Positions 24,310-35,635 of a DNA stretch of 64,000 nucleotides are shown piece after piece. The stretch comes from Morella rubra. Lineage: Eukaryota > Streptophyta > Magnoliopsida > Fagales > Myricaceae. The translations under genes and the position numbers were made by a program. Under the pieces are notes generated by a model, which saw only the letters and a program-made list of their open reading frames with translations, ran no database searches and was not told the DNA's origin. Every line of letters begins with the position of its first letter. The first letter of the stretch is position 1. The DNA is taken from NCBI GenBank assembly GCA_003952965.2, contig CM025849.1, positions 15,663,366-15,727,365 on the forward strand. The letters run 5' to 3'.

Positions 24310-25250
24310 ATGACTTCCTCACTTGAAAAAACAAATGGCGTCCAGAATCCCTTGGTCACTGTTAAAACTCCTACAAGCGACGAATATTTGTTAGCCGTCC
24401 TTGCCAAAAACATCGAAACCCTGATCCACAAATTCGACACCATCCAACCACCCTCATCCCCCCTACACTCTCACACCTTGTCCCCATTGCACAAAGATTC
24501 CGTCGAGACATATTTTTACCAACCGACCACGACGGGAAGGTGGCAAGCAACACTCCATGAACAAATGGTTGGGCAAGCAGAACAAATACAGTTGCTGGAG
24601 AAAAAGTTGGAAAAAGGTGGATAGTTCTAAGACCAACGGCTTTCTCCTCCCTCGGCACATTGGGAGTTCTCCATTTTACATTTAAAGTGTTAACGTACCT
24701 GTTGCCCCCCACGACTTCGCCCCCTGTTATCAACCTCTTCGATGGTACCGAGGTTCCCTACTACCACTTCAAAAATTTTCGTTTTCACTTGCACGTACAA
24801 TCATACGAAGACCATGTCCTTTGCCGTGCGTTTTCATTGACCCTCAAAGGGCCGGCACAAAGGTGGTTCTTTGTTCTACCCCGAGGTCCGTCATCGACTT
24901 CGATTCCCTTAATACACTCTTTATGGGGCACTTCATCTCCAATCGGTGCATCAAACGACCATCCTTTTACTTTTTCAGCATTAAGCAAGCGCCTAAGGAA
25001 TTGCTAAGCTACCTTGCTCGGTTTAACCAGGAAGCCATCACTGTTTCGCACGCTACTGATAAGACCAAACTTATGGCATTACAATTGATCTCCAACCTGG
25101 AGACTTCCTGAAGTACCTCATTAGGAAGGTCCCAACCAGCTTCGAAAACGTCATGACTAAAGCTCAGAAACATATGGAGTGTGAGGACATATTCTCTGCC
25201 CGTGTCAATCCAGCTCAACCCGAGCAGGATGAAACTGAAAAACGTGACCG
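24310..25250 (+). pseudogene. Gypsy gag polyprotein, frameshifted
   Basis: The reading starts at the ATG of MTSSLEKT (24,310), soon after the PBS-like site. A coiled-coil-like EQMVGQAEQIQLLEKKLEK ends near 24,617 at a stop. The retrotransposon gag domain follows in other frames: YYHFKNFRFHLHVQSYEDHV (about 24,760-24,820), CRAFSLTLKGPAQRWFF, then FDSLNTLFMGHF and PKELLSYLARFNQEAI (about 24,900-25,045). The W in the AQRWF motif and the L-x-x-Y-L-x-R-F-N pattern are typical of plant Gypsy gag. At least two frameshifts and a stop (near 25,109) break it. No zinc knuckle, protease or pol follows. Confidence 0.8.
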
Positions 25251-25258
25251 AGAATCAA

Positions 25259-25413
25259 ACCAACATCTTTTCATGCTTAATTAACTCTCTAAAAACTTAT
25301 ATACTCTCGGATCACTGACTTTTGCATTGGTGGATCCCTTCGACGTCACACCCCTCAGTAATTCTTTCTAGGTCTACTTGTCTCTAATCTTCGGTGATAT
25401 TTTGGCATCATCA
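25259..25413 (+). repeat. LTR 3' end, right copy (5'-truncated)
   Basis: Direct repeat of 24,080-24,221, ending at the same ggcatcatca. It begins at caacatcttttcatgc with no U3 region before it, directly abutting the gag relic. This shows a deletion from gag into the right LTR. Confidence 0.85.
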
Positions 25414-25880
25414 GTACCGATCCCTCAGCCCTCTGCACCTCCCTCAATTGAATGATATGTCTTGTGCAGATTGGAAGGCACACTGGAAGCTATGCATGTA
25501 TGAAAGGCTGACGACGTTACTGTGGAAAGTGGTGTGAAATATTATTCTCACCCGATCCAGAGTTGATCTTGCTATACTTAATAGAATGGATGAATCTAGT
25601 CTGTGCTACCTGTGCAACACTCAGCCAGAATCTCTTCACCATCTTTATCTTGGAGTGTCCTTTTCAGTAGAGTGGCTCGGAGGAAATCACCTAAATTAGA
25701 TTCCCTTGGCCTTTTATGTCTATTTCTCGTGTAAGGGGTCAAGATCATTCTCTACCCAGATCGAGAGCTTGGTATTCCAAAAGAGGAGGGCCATCATTTC
25801 CAGATTTTTGCAGCTGTGGTTATTGACCTTCTTTGGTTCACTCGGAATAAGGCTCAATAGTTGGGGTCGAAAAATTGCAT
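25414..25880 (+). pseudogene. LINE ORF2 fragment (zf-RVT region), part 2
   Basis: Phrases CADWKAHWKLCMYERLTTLLWKV (in pieces, about 25,463-25,536) and CYLCNTQPESLHHLYL (about 25,607-25,653) correspond to the zf-RVT domain: a W-K-x-x-W-K-x-x-x-x-x-R-L helix, then C-x-x-C and H-H-L. It continues the LINE fragment at 23,440-23,877 across the Gypsy insertion. Frameshifts and stops are present. The 3' end is not clear; the open frame ending near 25,894 may be its decayed tail. Confidence 0.65.
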
Positions 25881-25889
25881 TTAATCCAA

Positions 25890-26471
25890 AATAAAATGAC
25901 AAACAAGCCCCGCGTGTGGGGGAGAGCAATTCCCGCGGAGCTCGGGCAAGCACTTTTTATATAAACCTAGGGTGTACAGTCATCGGGTCGGGTCCATGCG
26001 GCACATGTCCAGTTGACCCGATCATAATTGATATCCGAATCCGACCCGATTGGGTGGGTCGAGTTCACCTTTTTTTTTTTTTTGAAAAAATTTCCGAATT
26101 TGTTACCTGATTATTTTTTAATTAGACGTGAAAAGTGAACTGTTCTTTAATTCCCCATGAGCTCTAATAGACATTATTTTTTTTTGCTAAATGAGCTCCA
26201 ATTGGCTAGCTCTTACCGTCATGTTCTCTCTGTCACTCTCGATCATGGTCCATGGTCCTCTTCACTCGCCAGCTCCTTATCCCGCTTCTCTCTCTTCCGG
26301 TTTACCACCAAACCTTCTTTTTCATATTCACTCCCATTCTCCCTGGCCCCCAGAACCAAGGTTTTCAAACAATTACTCTCTGGCCTTTCTCTCATTTCAC
26401 TCTTCAGATCCTTCTAGTTATCTATTTGTTTGGTTCTTTTGCAGGATAGCAATCGATTCCGGTTGTTCTCC
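25890..26471 (+). promoter_or_regulatory. Putative promoter and 5' leader of the glyoxalase I gene
   Basis: A TATA-like tttttatataaac lies near 25,951, about 510 bp before the start codon. From about 26,200 the plus strand becomes a C/T-rich leader, common in plant 5' UTRs. A possible leader intron runs from gttttc near 26,359 to ttcttttgcag ending near 26,443, but this is weak. Between 25,980 and 26,070 gggtcgggtcc and gacccgat motifs give local inverted repeats. Transcription start cannot be set from sequence alone. Confidence 0.3.
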
Positions 26472-29400
26472 ATGGCTTCGGAATCAAAGGAATCGTCGGC
26501 CTACAATCCCGGCCTCCAGGCGACCCCAGATGATGCCACCAAGTCTTCCTTCATGCAACACACTGTAATTGCATCAGCTTTTTTACGTGTTTGTATATTG
26601 CAGCGTGTGTTTGTCTGTTTTGCGCAATTTGTCTTATATCTTCTGGCTTTTGGTTCCAGACGTTTCGTATTAAGGATCCCAAAGTGAGCCTCGACTTCTA
26701 CTCTCGCGTCTTGGGCATGTCGTAAGTTGTTTGTTCCTTTTCAATTTATATGGCTAGAAGGAACTTATTTTGTCATTTCTGATGCCTATATATGTGTCTC
26801 AATGTGCCATTTTGTGTTTGTGATCATGTTTATGTCGTGCGTTGAGTATATTGCTTTTGTTCATTCTGTATTATATACATGGATGGATGATAATGCTGGA
26901 ATTCTGAGTTGCAATTTACGCATGACTGCTGTTATTTGTTTCTCTTTAAGCATACCAAATATTGTCTTTGTGTACTTTCATTTTTTTGTGATGATTGTAC
27001 TTCCCAAATATTTTCGTTATGGATTTTCATTTTTAAGCAATGAATTGTACTTGGATACTTATTTGGAAGCAGTTGCCTGGGCAGTTTTGCTGTCACATAG
27101 GCCACTTGGGAATCTGAAGCGGTACAATGTCCTCCTTAAACCGCTAGGTTTCCCTGAGACTTAAAGTGGTCTATGTGATTTTAGCTACCTCTTTGTCTTT
27201 CTAGCATCTTTTCTGGCTTCATCATACCCGTAAATGGACTAATTTATTAGCATGAGTATTAGGACATGGATGGTTTTTGTATTTGGGAAATGTTTTTTAT
27301 TTGTAATGGATGGTCTCTCACGTGTAATGTTTATCTGTGGGGAATCTGCTTATAGGTTACTTCACTGTTTCTTTTAAGTTTATGATTCCATGAAAATGCA
27401 CACATACTTGATCCATATCACATATCTTTACATGCCTTATATCTTTTGAAATGAAGATATCAATGTATTTTGAATATTTTGGATTTGCACTGGTTGGTTA
27501 CCTTTGGTTGTTAAACCAGTTTGTTAGTTCAGACATCTTGAGAGCTTCCGTCTCTGGCATCGCAGAGTGTATTTAGATATTTGGCTAACTCTATACCTTG
27601 TGAAGGCTGAAAATTTATTTTGACTTTTCAACCTTTCAGGTTACTGAAGAGGTTGGATTTCCCAGAGATGAAGTTTAGCTCATATTTTATGGGCTATGAG
27701 GTAAATTCATGGTTTTGCATATGCAAGATTTATTTTTCTTGTTTGATCCTTGGTGGCTGTCGGAATGTGGAAGATGCTTATTATGTATGGAAACCTTCTC
27801 TTATTTCTCTACACCATGCTGTCATCCATCATATAAGCATGTCATTTGAAGTCTCTTTTGCAACTATGTTTCTGTGGTCTCCCACCTCATTCTGAGGAAG
27901 TGCATAGTGAAAACTTGACTCTCTTTGGATAATTTCCTGTCTATTCGTAATGATTCTGACATAAATGTATATATTTTCCTGATGCAGGATGTAGCATCTG
28001 CTCCAAGTAACTCTGTTGATAGAACAGCTTGGACCATTGGTCAGAAGGCTACAATTGAGCTAACACAGTGGGAATAATAGATCCGGCAGCATGTTCTATT
28101 TGTTTTTGTAGAGTGATCATTTATGCACCCTATATTGCCTGATTTTTCTGAACTGGAAATTAATTGTTACAGTAATTGGGGTACTGAAAGTGATCCTGAG
28201 TTCAAAGGATATCACAATGGGAATTCAGAACCTCGTGGCTTTGGTACGCAACTTTTAAAGGTCAATCTGAGTACAAGCAATCACAATATATTTTCCTCCC
28301 CCTTGCTGTAGAGGTTCACTTTTGACCCATCTTTACCACATTATTTTTTTCATCTTCTGTGGCATGCTGTACAAGAACTTGAAAATGCATTCCTGTAGGG
28401 AATGTTCAAACACTAAGGTCTACAAAAGAATGTTCTTTCCTGTACACGTCCATTGCTCCCCTTCATGCATGATTGTTTTTTTAGTTAAAATAAAAATGTC
28501 CTATTTATGAGTGACTATATCATAAGAAAGATTATGGATCTAAAATAATTTGTTATTATGTCAAAAAGTCAGAAGAATGATTTTGGGATAAATGTTTGCA
28601 ATAATATGTATGTTCAATATTTGTTATATTCATATATGCAAATTTAAAAAAAAAATAAAAATAAAAAAATGCCTAGTGCCTCAATTTGTATTGAATCACC
28701 CTTGTTTATAAGTAAGTTTTCCTTGACTGCCAATGTAGCTGGTTGATCAAACTTGTCTTGCTATTTGGTGCATTGACTAAAGGTCTACTGTAACCATAAT
28801 TTGTATGCATCGCGGTGTTCAACTTCTTATTTTTCTCCAAATGCATACTCGGAAGGAAATTTAATTTTTTTGTTGTGAACATATAACTTATACCCCAAAA
28901 CAAACACCCCGTCTTGCAATGTGACTAGTGAGAGACCATATTTGTCATATTTCATCATTAAAGCATCTATTTCGTTTCATATCACAACCTCCATCAGTTA
29001 TTAAACAGGAAAATAGATGGAAAGTTGCATGTATGACTAGCCTGTGCCCTGTCTGACAGATGAATGACAAAAAAGCTTTCACTTGAAAAAATGGCAGTTA
29101 GGTGATCAAATTGTAAAAGATGTTGATAGCTCAGGGATGTAAATTGTAATATTCCCTGTTTTGTATATATTTCTCCTTGTCAATTTTTTCTTACTTGTCC
29201 TATTGTTTTAAGGACACATTGGCATCACTGTTGACGACACATACAAGGCATGTGAAAGACTCGAATGTCTGGGAGTGGAGTTTGTTAAAAAACCAGATGA
29301 TGGTGAGGCGCCTGTATCATATTCTTGGATGAATTAAGCATGAAACGGTGATTCCTTTATGTATGTTATCATCTCAAGCATGATGTAAAGCTCTGACTTC

Positions 29401-30485
29401 AGTGTAGCATTGGAACAGTAAATATATATATTTTAAAACTGGTGTAGGCTGCACAATTTCTTGAAATTTCCTCTATCTGCGATTATAACTTGCATTTGTC
29501 GAGAGGTACATATCAAAATATGTAAATTTTATCTGGGGGCTATTGTTGAATTTGGACCTTTTCATTTCCTGGAAATGTTGAGGGGGAGTTCCTCCATGAA
29601 GGAAGCCCATGAGGTCCATTTTCCTGTTTCGATCAGTCTGTTTTGTAGCTTCTACTTGGCTTGCTTCTCTGGCAGTCACTTGTGCATAAACTCCTTCTCA
29701 CTTGGTCCAAAAACTTCTATCAAAGTGGAAGATCTGATCCAACAGAAAATATTGGAGTAGCAGATATGTGGCTACACCATGATCACATCATGTCATGAAA
29801 TTCTTTTGCATGTAAAATAGCTTCCAAATATGTACGAATCAACTAAGAGACCTCTCAATATGCTAAATACAAAAATCGGTGCATTTCAGTCTTAAAGATA
29901 GGCATAATCACTCTTATGCTAGAGTGCAATCTTTTGTTTTTTATTTTTTGTATGCAAAGCGAAAATTCTGGGGGCGTGGGAATTGATAAAGTAAAAGAAC
30001 TTGGTTAAAGATAGGCATTTAATTGTTCTTTTGGTAGGCAGACATTCCTGAAGATTTTCCTACGGAGGAACCTCTTGACCTTAAAGTTGCTTTCATTAGT
30101 TTACTCTGTGAATACTTCCTTTTTATGATCATAAGATAAGTAGCAAAACTTGTTCCAAAATTTGTATTCATGATGGATATACTTTGGTTGATTTGATTTT
30201 ACGCAGGACAACTTTTTACACAATGGAGGGATGTTATGTTTTCCTTTTAAATTCGTGCTTCCCCCCCTCCCTCCTCCTCTTCGAACTTCTTGTTTTGATT
30301 ATGCAAAAGTACACTCTACCTCATAAGAAAAATAGTTAATAAAAACTTTAGTTGCTTGCTTAAGATCTGAGGAATTGGATGCAGTGAACATGAAAGGAAT
30401 AGCATTTATTAAGGATCCTGATGGCTATTGGATTGAGGTATTTGACCTTAAAACTATTGGAAGCACCACTGCTGGTGCTGCTTAA
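26472..30485 (+). CDS. GLX1: Lactoylglutathione lyase (glyoxalase I), seven exons
   Basis: Glyoxalase I isomerises the hemithioacetal of methylglyoxal and glutathione to S-D-lactoylglutathione, the first step of cytosolic methylglyoxal detoxification. Exons: 26,472-26,564; 26,660-26,721; 27,640-27,700; 27,988-28,067; 28,173-28,243; 29,213-29,302; 30,385-30,485. All introns are GT-AG and phases join to a 558-nt frame of 185 aa, the usual length for the short plant form. The start MASESKES lies after a C/T-rich leader. Conserved blocks: [16 protein letters not shown] (36-51), [12 protein letters not shown] (53-64), TIELTHNWGTE (94-104), [16 protein letters not shown] (112-127), [13 protein letters not shown] (162-174). 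Metal ligands by family comparison are Gln29, Glu96, His124 and Glu170, all present. Intron 4 has a weak donor (gtggga). Residue 153 is Val where DG-K is usual, set by the last splice site. No signal peptide. It looks functional. Confidence 0.95.
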
Positions 30486-30826
30486 AATAATGACACTAAG
30501 GCTTCAGGTATTCTCTCTCTCCCTCCTTCTTTGTCCAGATGATGTGTATGGTGCATTCACATAGCCCAGCATACTTGTGAAGCAAATTAGGGATACTGGA
30601 GGGGATAGGAGGCAGGAGAGTCACAAAATAATACTAGTGTCACAGTGTACAAAAGGCAATTAAGGGGTGGGGGTTGAAACTCAACACTTCAAACTTGAAA
30701 GCAAAAGGCTTACTTTAGGGCAAATGCTGAACTTATTTTTCACCATCTGGGTTGGTTTCCCATAAGTTCATTGAGTTCCCCATCTACCTGAAGAAAACAT
30801 TGAACATGTGCAGGTTGTATTTTTTT
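30486..30826 (+). other. 3' flank of glyoxalase I, possible 3'-UTR intron donor
   Basis: Just after the stop codon the text cactaaggcttcag is followed by gtattctctctctccc (from 30,510), a plausible splice donor. If used, the 3' UTR would continue in a distant exon and the following repeats and LINE would lie in an intron. There is no clear AATAAA signal in the first 100 bases after the stop. Confidence 0.3.
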
Positions 30827-31527
30827 GAAAGCCAATTAAATTTCATTTTTTGATACAACACTTAGAGAGGTTCTAATGGGGTACATTTAAATAAATTTTT
30901 TTACTTTATTTGGTTGTGGTTTATATTTTGATAGATTAGTAGTTATTATGTTTTATTAGGCTTTAGTCCATGGGCTTTTAGGGTTTACCTAGGACCTTTT
31001 GTTCTTTATTTAAGGTTTGTGAGAACCTTAAGTTATTTTAGACTGAGATTATAAATTTCATTTGAAAGCCAATTAAATTTCATTTTTTGATACAACACTT
31101 AGAGAGGTTCTAATGGGGACATTTAAATAAATTTTTTTACTTTATTTGGTTGTGGTTTATATTTTGATAGATTAGTAGTTATTATGTTTTATTAGGCTTT
31201 AGTCCATGGGCTTTTAGGGTTTACCTAGGACCTTTTGTTCTTTATTTAAGGTTTGTGAGAACCTTAAGTTATTTTAGACTGAGATTATAAATTTCATTTG
31301 AAAGCCAATTAAATTTCATTTTTTGATACAACACTTAGAGAGGTTCTAATGGGGACATTTAAATAAATTTTTTTACTTTATTTGGTTGTGGTTTATATTT
31401 TGATAGATTAGTAGTTATTATGTTTTATTAGGCTTTAGTCCATGGGCTTTTAGGGTTTACCTAGGACCTTTTGTTCTTTATTTAAGGTTTGTGAGAACCT
31501 TAAGTTATTTAGACTGAGATTATAAAG
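30827..31527. repeat. Three tandem ~237-bp near-identical repeats
   Basis: The unit starting gaaagccaattaaattt begins at 30,827, 31,064 and 31,300 (period 237 then 236 bp). Copies differ by single-base indels only (ggggtacatt in copy 1, ggggacatt in copies 2 and 3; tattttaga against tatttaga at the end of copy 3). Each contains ttagggtttacctagg and tctttatttaagg. The near identity means very recent expansion. The unit resembles part of an LTR, but no TG...CA ends are apparent. Confidence 0.95.
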
Positions 31528-31561
31528 TTTATTGGCGGCTGCCTTTGCACTCAAATGTGTG

Positions 31562-31576
31562 CCCCCCCCCCCCCCC
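31562..31576 (+). repeat. Poly(C) tract
   Basis: An uninterrupted run of about 15 C follows tgtgtg and precedes a CT-rich stretch (to about 31,650). Its length is error-prone in sequencing. Confidence 0.8.
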
Positions 31577-31990
31577 TTCTTCTTTATTCTTCTCTTCTTC
31601 TCTATTATTTCTTTATTTCTCTATCTCATTCATATTTCTCCATTATATTCCGCATCAAGTTCTTTCTGTGAAATGTTTTTGGAAGTGCCACATTTTGAGA
31701 GATAAGTATCTATTTCCTTAAAATTTCTCATTATTTCTACTCGTCTATGAGTGCTTAGCAATTCCATTGATTAACATGTCTAAATCATGTTAGACAAGAT
31801 GGCAAGGTTCAGAAACAACCTAAGAAATTTCATATAGAAAAAAAATATAATTATTTTAAATTCCAAATTAATTCGTATAGGCTTCCTTTACTTCAATATG
31901 TTGCTGAAAATGGTCTAGTTTTGCATATGAGGTTCCTGGTTAATAATTTCTAGTATATTATTTTGGAGGAACATCATTATACGCCTCCTA

Positions 31991-32401
31991 TCTATGGGCA
32001 AATAGCAATTAGTCTCCCTGAAGTTTCGATTTATTTGATTAAGCCCCATAAGTTGCAAGGAGTTATCAATTCTCGCCCTCCATTCGATTTGGCAATTAAC
32101 CACACAAAAAATTGACTAAAATGCCCCTCTAAGACAAAATTACTAAAAATTAAAAGAAAAAATTATATAGAAATAAAATATATAATTCTATTTCATTTTT
32201 TTATTTTTAATTTATTTTTGAATTTTTATACTTCTTTTTTTAAAAAAATTTTGTCTTGGGTGGAATTTCGGTTAATTCACATCACTTTCTATCAAAATTA
32301 ACGGCTTAATCAAAGGGTGAGAATTGATAATTTCTTGCAACTTATGGGACGTAATCAAACAAATTGAAACTTGAGGGAGCTAATTGATTTTTGCCCATAG
32401 A
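31991..32401. mobile_element. MITE, 411 bp, TA target duplication
   Basis: The ends tctatgggcaaatagcaatt and aattgatttttgcccataga are inverted repeats. Inward, ccccataagttgcaagg pairs with tgcaacttatggga and ttatcaattctc pairs with gagaattgataa. The flanks are TA on both sides (31,989-31,990 and 32,402-32,403), fitting a Tc1/Mariner- or PIF-type MITE. No coding capacity. A segment reading actaaaatgcccctc recurs at the window's right end. Confidence 0.8.
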
Positions 32402-32939
32402 TATAGAGCATTCTATGATGTTTTCCCTATTATTTTTAGGGATAAATACATAATTCATTCATGTGGTTTAGTCCTTGAGGTTTAAGTTCCTTCACATTTG
32501 AAGAGTTGTGGAGGGATTAAAGTCTTGATGGATTTTAAACCTCAGAGATTAATTTGATGGGTTTAAAGTTTAGGGACTTATTTGAATTACATGCAAACCA
32601 CATAGATGAACTTAATATTATGTAGTATAAATAGACATTTGAACTGCCTACTCAGAGATGACATAATAACATCAGGGCAGCGTGTCATGTACCAGACACA
32701 TCATGAAAATGAGTCATATCAAGGAATGCAAATGCAAATCAGTAGTTGGTTAGAGCTTCCAGTGTTGCGTTTGTGACATCTTCCTATCTTATGTGTGAAA
32801 ATACGGAGTACCATTGTAGTTCGACATGCTATGTCGTATAGAAACTATATCCAAGGCTATTAAAATTGGACGACCTAACATTTTTTATTGGGCCTTGACA
32901 ATATTTGTCGTTTTAGGGTTAGTGCACTCAATGGTGAAT

Positions 32940-34660
32940 CAATCGATCATTTGATGTAGTGGTTGGTTCCAATCAACAAGTGTGTATTTCGCATTTACTT
33001 TTTGCAGATGATATTCTTAACTTGTGCGGGGATGAGGAGAATCAGTTTCGCAATCTTCGTTGTCTCCTTCTATGCTTAAAGGCGGTGTTCGGGCTTAAAA
33101 TCAATCTTGCAAAATCTGAAATTATTCCTATTGGTGCGGTGGGAAATGTTCACGAATTGGCTGGAATTTTAGGATGTAGAGTGTCCTCTCTCCCTATCAC
33201 TTATCTCGGTCTTCCTTTGGGAGCCCGTTTGAAAAGCATTCACATTTGGGATGGCATTATTGAACGTACGGAGAGGAGGCTGGCCGGGTGGAAGCGGTGT
33301 TATCTCTCGAAAGGAGGTTGAGTTATCTTGATCAAGTCCACTTTTGTTAATCTCCCGACTTACTTTTTGTCTCTTTTCCCTCTCCCTTCCTCTGTGGCTT
33401 GTAGATTGGAGAAAATTCAGAGGGACTTTTTATGGGGTAGTAATGATAATGCGCACAAGTTTCATCTTCTCAAGTGGGATAAGGTGTGCTGCCCTATAAG
33501 GAATGGTGGGTTGGGTATTAGGCGATTGTCCACTTTCAACAAGGCTTTGCTTGGGAAGTGGTTGTGGCGCTTTGCGATTGAGAATAACAGTTTGTGGAGG
33601 AGTGTTATTTTGGATAAATATGTAAGTGTGGAGGGTGGGTGGAGGACCCTCCAGAATGGGGGTTCTTACGGAGTTAGTCTATGGAGATACATCAGTAGAG
33701 GGTTGACTTCCTTTAGCGAGAACATCCGTTTTATGGTGGGTTGTGGTAGTAGAGTTCGTTTTTGGAGTGATCTTTGGTGCGGGGAGCGACCTTTGAGACT
33801 TGTGTTCCCGCTTCTTTTTGACATAGCTAGCAATAAAGACACTATGGTGGCGGACTATTGGGATGGAATTCTGGAAAGAGGGCTTGGAATATTCAGTTTG
33901 TTAGGGCAGTTAATGATTGGGAGTTGGAGATTTTCTCGTCTTTCTTCTTATTTCTTTACCCCATGGTCCCTTGTAGTGGGGTTGAAGATAGGCTGTGTTG
34001 GGTGGGGTCCAGATCTGGAAAATTCTCTGTGAAGTCGATGTATGGGATACTTTCTTGCAATCCTAGAGCCACTTTTCCATGGAGGCAGATTTGGAGGTCC
34101 TCCATCCCTATGAGAGTTTCCTTTTTTGTGTGGGAGGCTGCCCATGGGAGAGTCTTGACTATCGATAATCTTAGAAGGAGGGGTTTATGTATTCTTGATT
34201 GGTGCGTCCTATGCAAAAATTGTGGGGAATCTGTGGATCACATCCTCCTTCATTGTACGGTTGTTAGGGATCTTTGGTACCATGTGTTTAGCATTATGAA
34301 CTATTGTTGGGTTATGCCATCCAGGGTGACTGAAGTGTTGAGCGGTTGGAGGAGGAAGTTTATTGACCCCCTTGCTTCGGTTGTGTGGAAGATGATCCCT
34401 TCGTGCATTTGGTGGGTTATTTGGTGGGAGCGGAATGATAGATGTTTTAATGACACTTTTTTGTCTCTTGACGGGTTGAAGGGCAAGCTGATGACTTCTC
34501 TGTTTTTGTGGGCTAATGTTGTTCTAGGCTATCCTTTCTCGGATTTTCTGATTTTCTTAGTTTTGTAGCTTGTATGGCTTAGGTGCTTCAATATAGCTCT
34601 TGTGTACTTGTTCACCTTTGCTTGGGCTTAGCGGGTTTTGTACTTATTTCAAAAAAAAAT
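32940..34660 (+). pseudogene. 5'-truncated LINE ORF2: reverse transcriptase C-terminal half and zf-RVT domain
   Basis: The frame opens within the RT domain at the catalytic-type block SHLLFADDILNLCGDEE (near 32,987). It runs through LGCRVSSLPITYLGLPLGAR (33,171-33,230), a TGA stop near 33,319, then TFVNLPTYFLSLFPLP, WDKVCCPIRNGGLGIRRL and KALLGKWLWRF. A frameshift at about 33,860-33,900 moves to a second frame carrying SFFVWEAAHGRVLTIDNL (34,120-34,172) and CVLCKNCGESVDHILLHC (34,206-34,258), the zf-RVT zinc-finger motif. A short A tract (34,651-34,659) marks the 3' end. The endonuclease and first half of RT are missing, as usual for incomplete reverse transcription. It is dead, but less decayed than other LINE pieces here. 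Confidence 0.9.
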
Positions 34661-35626
34661 TTATTAGCGTGCATTTTTGGTGACTGAAATAGATTATCAA
34701 CTGTCTAGTCACAGCAGTTTTAATATTTTGAGTTTACAATGTCGTGTTCAAGGATCAACAATTGACAAATTTAAAACCTAGATGCACTTTATACCCACTG
34801 TAGAAATTACGGTCTTGCGGGGATGTATTCTATGTTTATCATCTGGTATCATCTCGGACAGTATATATTGTCAAATTCTACATGCAGATCTAAATCTGAC
34901 ATCATAGTCCTAGTCTGCCGTTTTACTTGTTGAATGGTTTCTCTTAAGCCTGTTGACCATGTGGAGATGAAGAATGACCAGTAGAAAAACCTGGATTCAT
35001 AGGCTTGATGACAATGCTGCTTAGCCCTTCTCAGATTTTACAACTAAGTTACTTCATAAAAGAGTGTGAGTTGGTAGGTAGGCTTCTCACAAATGTTGTC
35101 TGTCTTCATGGAGACAAACTCATGATCAGTTGATATCTCAAACATTCCTGATAAGATGCAGCTCCTTCCAGCTGGACCACCTGCATCACCTTATGATCCT
35201 TGGCGGTAGATGTTTTTAGGATCTAACTGCATGTGCTTCAGTCTGCTCATGGTGAACTTGTTGATTTGAATTTTCTCCGTTATTGGTGGTTACTTTGTTA
35301 TTACTCTCTCTTATATCTCCTTCGCTCTGTTCAATGCTGATTGATTTGCTGCGTTTATTATAGAAGATACTCTATGTTCCTTTATTCTGACACATATAGT
35401 TTGATTTAGAAAAGGTTGATAGGTTCTGGAAGTGCCTCCAACTGAAACTATTGATTCTAATGCAGGAAAAGCGGATTGCTCCATATATAATCTCATCTGG
35501 TTTCTCATTTAGAATTCGGAGGTATGCTTGCTGATAAGTTCTGCTGGCTGGAACTACTAGTTTCATCGTGATGCATTTATCTCTTACATATGCATCTGAA
35601 TACACTTTTGAGGATATATTATGTAA
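34661..35626 (+). other. Unassigned T-rich DNA, possible orphan terminal exon
   Basis: T-rich on the plus strand, like plant intron or UTR. One feature stands out: an in-frame stretch at 35,132-35,209 ends AGPPASPYDPWR then TAG, which looks like a protein C-terminus rather than random sequence. I see no upstream exon with a matching frame and do not name a family. Confidence 0.3.
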
Positions 35627-35635
35627 ATTTATTTA

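Larger units (their letters stand above)
23878..25413 (+). mobile_element. Gypsy-type LTR retrotransposon, internally deleted (LTR - PBS - gag - LTR 3' part)
   Basis: Left LTR is about 23,878 (tgtgaggcccacacg) to 24,221 (…ggcatcatca). A PBS-like ttggtgccatctgtggg follows at 24,223 and then a gag frame. About 150 bp of LTR 3' end recurs at 25,259-25,413, starting directly after gag, so pol and the first part of the right LTR are deleted. A TATA-like ttataaagcaaggtgc (near 24,063) sits inside the left LTR. The whole unit lies within a LINE. The target duplication is not convincing (cgacc against gtacc), so the left boundary is approximate. Lineage is probably Tat-like by the PBS/gag style, but this is inferred. 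Confidence 0.7.

Noticed and set aside
24371..24733. 120-codon minus-strand frame opposite Gypsy gag
   Set aside because: Antisense shadow of the gag reading frame.
26727..27164. 145-codon frame in the glyoxalase I second intron
   Set aside because: It lies between proven splice sites and encodes only hydrophobic, T-rich-intron-type sequence; it also lacks any family motif.
32881..32900. LINE target duplication (tttattgg near 32,886 against tttattag after the A tract)
   Set aside because: Too short and A/T-rich to be convincing; the 5' edge of the LINE cannot be set this way.
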